Shown piece by piece: positions 62,018 through 64,000 of a DNA stretch of 64,000 nucleotides. Both the position numbers and the translations under genes were made by a program. Source of the stretch: Maribacter polysaccharolyticus (GTDB lineage Bacteria; Bacteroidota; Bacteroidia; Flavobacteriales; Flavobacteriaceae); NCBI RefSeq assembly GCF_028882255.1, contig NZ_JARBUY010000007.1, positions 80,420-144,419 of the forward strand, written 5' to 3'. Below the pieces are notes generated by a model, which saw nothing but the letters and a program-made list of their open reading frames with translations, was not told the origin of the DNA and did not search any database. The stretch's first letter is position 1. Every line of letters begins with the position of its first letter.

Positions 62018-62232
62018 TCGTTTTTCTTTTTCCGTCCGAGTAAAAGCTGGCGCTCTGCTTGCGTTTTGAGTGCGTCTGAGTAAGAAGGCTTTGCGAACCC
62101 CTCCGTAGCCCTCCGAATCAAGCTAAAATCCATTTGCGCCTGAGTGTTACATCTAGGGTGCGGTCGAGTTTTAATAAACAGAATTTGGGATAAAGGATGA
62201 ACTTTTCTAATTGAACCAAAATGTTTGGCAAC
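62009..62232. other. ORF-less cassette
   Basis: The ends GTTGCCAAA (62009-62017) and TTTGGCAAC (62224-62232) are perfectly complementary, and the 206 bp between them contain no believable gene. A 114-codon minus-strand frame (61993-62337) runs across both flanking sites and ignores the cassette boundaries, so I reject it. ORF-less cassettes are known in integrons. Confidence 0.55.
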
Positions 62233-62362
62233 GGCTCGGCTATGATCTGTTGCGGAAAACGTCCGTAGGACTTTTTCGCCCGGTTCCGAGCCATTGTTAA
62301 AGATATGGATTTCCGTTAGGAAATCCACCGTAAGCAATTGATTATAGGTATTGTTACCACAA
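62224..62362. repeat. attC-like site 5
   Basis: From TTTGGCAAC (62224-62232) to GTTACCACAA (62353-62362). Nearly identical to sites 1 and 3 over about 120 bp: arms GGCTATGATCTGTTGC and GCAATTGATTATAGG, hairpins GGAAAACGTCC/GGACTTTTTC and GGATTTCC/GGAAATCC. Since three sites are nearly identical while cassettes differ, the sites appear recent. Confidence 0.72.
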
Positions 62363-62363
62363 G

Positions 62364-62903
62364 TTATTTTCTAAGTTCGATTATTAATTTGAACACTTCG
62401 AGGTAATCTTTTATAAACTCTAATCTACGGTACTGGTCAAACCAATGATATTCAATTCCAAAACTTAAGACCTTTTGTGTAAAGGGTCTTTCATAGTTTA
62501 TCAATATTGTCCCAATTCCATCCGAATATCTTTTCATTGTAGGTTTTGGCAATGCTTTTATTTTATAACTTTTAATGTGTTTTCTGAAAAACAAATACTC
62601 AATATAAATCCGTTCATTTGAAATAGCATAATGAATTTTTGACCTACGGTATTTATGCAGTTGAATATGAATTATTCCACCGAATGCACTTAAGAATAAA
62701 AGAAGTAAGCCGAAAATTCGAAAAAATATGGGAGTATTATTAGTCCAAACAACAAAATTCCAAAGAATAGCAAAAATAAGGGCAAATAATCCAGAGGCCA
62801 CAAGGATAAAAATATGTGTTTTGCTTAACCCATTCTTTTCGGGTTGACCTATCCACAAAATGGTTTCTTCTTGCTTTAAAAACTGGTCAAATCTACTTTT
62901 CAA
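62364..62903 (-). CDS. Cassette gene: PH-like-domain membrane protein
   Basis: A 179-aa protein with a TTG start at 62903 (MKSRFDQFLKQEETILWIGQP). Two helices follow (IFILVASGLFALIFAILW and IFFRIFGLLLLFLSAFGGII), then a beta-rich domain with KIHYAISNERIYIEYLFFRKHI and SYKIKALPKPTMK. The IxYxIxNERI(Y/I) element and overall order resemble bacterial PH-like domain (YdbT/bPH2) proteins. These are small envelope proteins of unknown role. Its cassette ends GTTACCACAA and TTGTGGTAAC are perfectly complementary. Confidence 0.65.
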   Translation of the reverse strand: MKSRFDQFLKQEETILWIGQPEKNGLSKTHIFILVASGLFALIFAILWNFVVWTNNTPIFFRIFGLLLLFLSAFGGIIHIQLHKYRRSKIHYAISNERIYIEYLFFRKHIKSYKIKALPKPTMKRYSDGIGTILINYERPFTQKVLSFGIEYHWFDQYRRLEFIKDYLEVFKLIIELRK

Positions 62904-62919
62904 GAGTACTATTTATAAT

Positions 62920-63149
62920 TTGTGGTAACGGTTCGGCTATGGCAAGTAGGGCAGGCAAGGAAACTTTTCGTTTCCGTCTGGTCTGCGAGCCAGAGCTTTT
63001 TGTTTTGTAATTATTTTTACTTTTTTAATTGCCAAATTTTGAATATTTCGCTATCGCGTAATTTTCAATTTGGCGGACCCAGCAAATACGCCCAAGCCTT
63101 TGAATATATCACTTTTTGCCGTATTTGCTATAGCCATTGTTGTGCGTTC
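62920..63149. repeat. attC-like site 6 (divergent, 230 bp)
   Basis: From TTGTGGTAAC (62920-62929) to GTTGTGCGTTC (63139-63149). Arms GGTTCGGCTATGGCAA and TTGCTATAGCC pair strongly. The inside holds AAATACGGC-type and CCAAATTTTGAATATT/AATTTTCAATTTGG hairpins. It shows the same outer design with an unrelated middle. Confidence 0.68.
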
Positions 63150-63153
63150 GTTT

Positions 63154-63792
63154 TTAATTCAGTTCGTATTCCATCAATCCTTTTTTAAGCTCTTCCGATT
63201 TCAAAAGCGTTTTCCTTTCCAAATGAGCAAATCCATATTTATTCCCCTGAACAAAGGCAGGTAAATAATCTTCTCCTAATTCCAAAATTATTCCAACATC
63301 CATTAAGTTTGAAAATTCTCCGTTTACTTTTTTAGCTTCATCTGAATTCGGCTTGCATATAACTTCATCGTGATAGCTACTTGTAGTTCCGTCGAGTAAT
63401 TTTTCGATTTCACTTTTACTTGTTCCCGCTATTTTGCTCAGCATTCTGTTCCATTTAGAGTCGATTTTTTTGACTTTCGTAGGTTCAGTTATTGAATCGG
63501 TAAAGTATAATAAAGTCCGAACGGATTTGATGTCATTTATTGGTTTGTTTTCTACTATTACTTTTGCATTTTTAGAAGGTAAGTAACTGTTTTTAAATTC
63601 TCGAACTTTTACAGTCATAGCTTCGTCCGTCTTATTTTGTGAACTGGCAATTTCAGGTACACATTCCAATTCGACATAATATTCCTCATACTCAAATATG
63701 ACTTTAATAAATTCGGTCCATATTCGCTTTGGTTCAGAGTTTTTAAGCCTCTGAATAATGTCTTTTTCTATTTCGTTAAATATGTAGTTCAA
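63154..63792 (-). CDS. Cassette gene: unknown cytosolic protein
   Basis: A 212-aa protein with a TTG start at 63792 (MNYIFNEIEKDIIQRLKNSE). It has no signal peptide or membrane helix. The composition is rich in Lys, Glu and Ile. NKYGFAHLERKTLLKSEEL near the end and YVELECVPEIASSQ are the only distinctive parts. I recognise no family. The cassette ends GTTGTGCGTT (63139) and GACGCACAAC (63805) are complementary at 9 of 10 positions. It may be an immunity or stress protein like many cassette genes, but nothing shows this. Confidence 0.65.
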   Translation of the reverse strand: MNYIFNEIEKDIIQRLKNSEPKRIWTEFIKVIFEYEEYYVELECVPEIASSQNKTDEAMTVKVREFKNSYLPSKNAKVIVENKPINDIKSVRTLLYFTDSITEPTKVKKIDSKWNRMLSKIAGTSKSEIEKLLDGTTSSYHDEVICKPNSDEAKKVNGEFSNLMDVGIILELGEDYLPAFVQGNKYGFAHLERKTLLKSEELKKGLMEYELN

Positions 63793-63804
63793 TTTCTCTT
63801 AAAT

Positions 63805-63935
63805 GACGCACAACGGTCTCGGCTATGATTTCGTTGTGGAATCCTCCGCAGGATTATTCCGCTTAGAAATCAGCCATAAATTAATACTTTTATTTTGGTG
63901 TGGCACAAAACCACAATGAATTATAGCATCTATGT
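63805..63935. repeat. attC-like site 7
   Basis: From GACGCACAAC (63805-63814). Left arm CGGCTATGATTTCGTTGTGG, right arm CCACAATGAATTATAGC, with an inner hairpin GGAATCCTCC/GGATTATTCC. The right end lacks an obvious GTT core, so this side may be truncated or adjoin the recombination platform. Its GGTCTCGGCTA (63815-63825) is an 11-bp exact match to the putative bridge-RNA target guide at 59991. Confidence 0.65.
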
Positions 63936-63981
63936 AAAAGCAGTAAGTCGAGTATCTTTAAGATGAACTAAAAATTAAAGA

Positions 63982-64000
63982 TATGAACACTCAAATTACT
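63982..64000 (+). CDS. Possible start of a plus-strand gene cut by the window edge
   Basis: ATG at 63982 opens MNTQIT before the sequence ends. It follows an AT-rich stretch with a TATCTTTA promoter-like element (63953-63960). Its divergent orientation to the cassettes is what an integron integrase would show. Too short to assign. Confidence 0.3.

Noticed and set aside
61993..62337. 114-codon minus-strand frame in the array
   Set aside because: Crosses two attC-like sites and both cassette boundaries, so it is very likely fortuitous.
54818..63935. CRISPR array
   Set aside because: Repeats are 125-230 bp, foldable and separated by genes of 200-1,800 bp, unlike 25-40 bp CRISPR repeats with short uniform spacers.

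Overview
The window comes from a member of the Bacteroidota, most likely a marine Flavobacteriaceae. The evidence is the many lipoproteins with lipoboxes ending in SC or GC, start regions without Shine-Dalgarno sequences, promoter-like TAnnTTTG boxes, and families typical of that group (DUF1566/Lcl lipoproteins, YHYH proteins, DUF4174, DUF6428, PL8 and GH29 enzymes). Most genes lie on the minus strand.

Layout. 1-8 kb: a partial NCS1 permease, two tandem DUF1566 lipoproteins, a membrane AraC-type regulator, a long-chain acyl-CoA synthetase, and a VOC protein divergent from an HxlR regulator. 8-15 kb: a glyoxylate module made of a glyoxylate-type aminotransferase, an RraA/HMG-aldolase-like protein, isocitrate lyase, malate synthase and a divergent RamB-like regulator. 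Three TTCGC boxes at exact 17-bp spacing lie in the shared intergenic region. 15-22 kb: a tight three-gene operon of transglutaminase-DUF2126, circularly permuted ATP-grasp fused to alpha-E, and a second transglutaminase. This is a predicted peptide-ligase system, here without an adjacent Anbu protease. 22-25 kb: a 59-aa membrane protein, DinB, FocA and PflA. PflA has no normal start codon and there is no pflB beside it. 25-42 kb: exported proteins (DUF3089 hydrolase, DUF6428 plus an exported ArsC-like protein with a degenerate active site, YHYH lipoprotein, serine hydrolase, S9 peptidase, PL8 lyase, HExxH protein, two thioredoxin-like lipoproteins). 42-54 kb: small housekeeping and accessory enzymes, including a tandem Asp/Glu racemase fusion beside an APC permease, and an OmpA protein.

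54-64 kb is the most unusual part. It is AT-rich and consists of small minus-strand genes separated by related, foldable repeats of about 125-230 bp that look like integron attC sites. Each of six cassettes is bounded by its own 9-10 bp complementary pair (GTTxxxxxx before, xxxxxxAAC after). The pairs differ between cassettes and match within them, as the R'/R'' boxes of integron cassettes should. One site is split by an IS110-family element with CT core dinucleotides at both ends. Its left noncoding region holds four segments that match its target (the attC repeat) and its own ends in the order expected of a bridge RNA. Its transposase is split at a U UUA AAU slippery heptamer. Older parts of the array (54.3-56 kb) are eroded and hold a frameshifted DinB-like gene and an internally deleted IS. 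No integron integrase is visible, but an ATG at 63982 on the plus strand, at the window edge, lies where a divergent integrase would start.

All functional calls come from reading translated sequence by eye. No database search was run.
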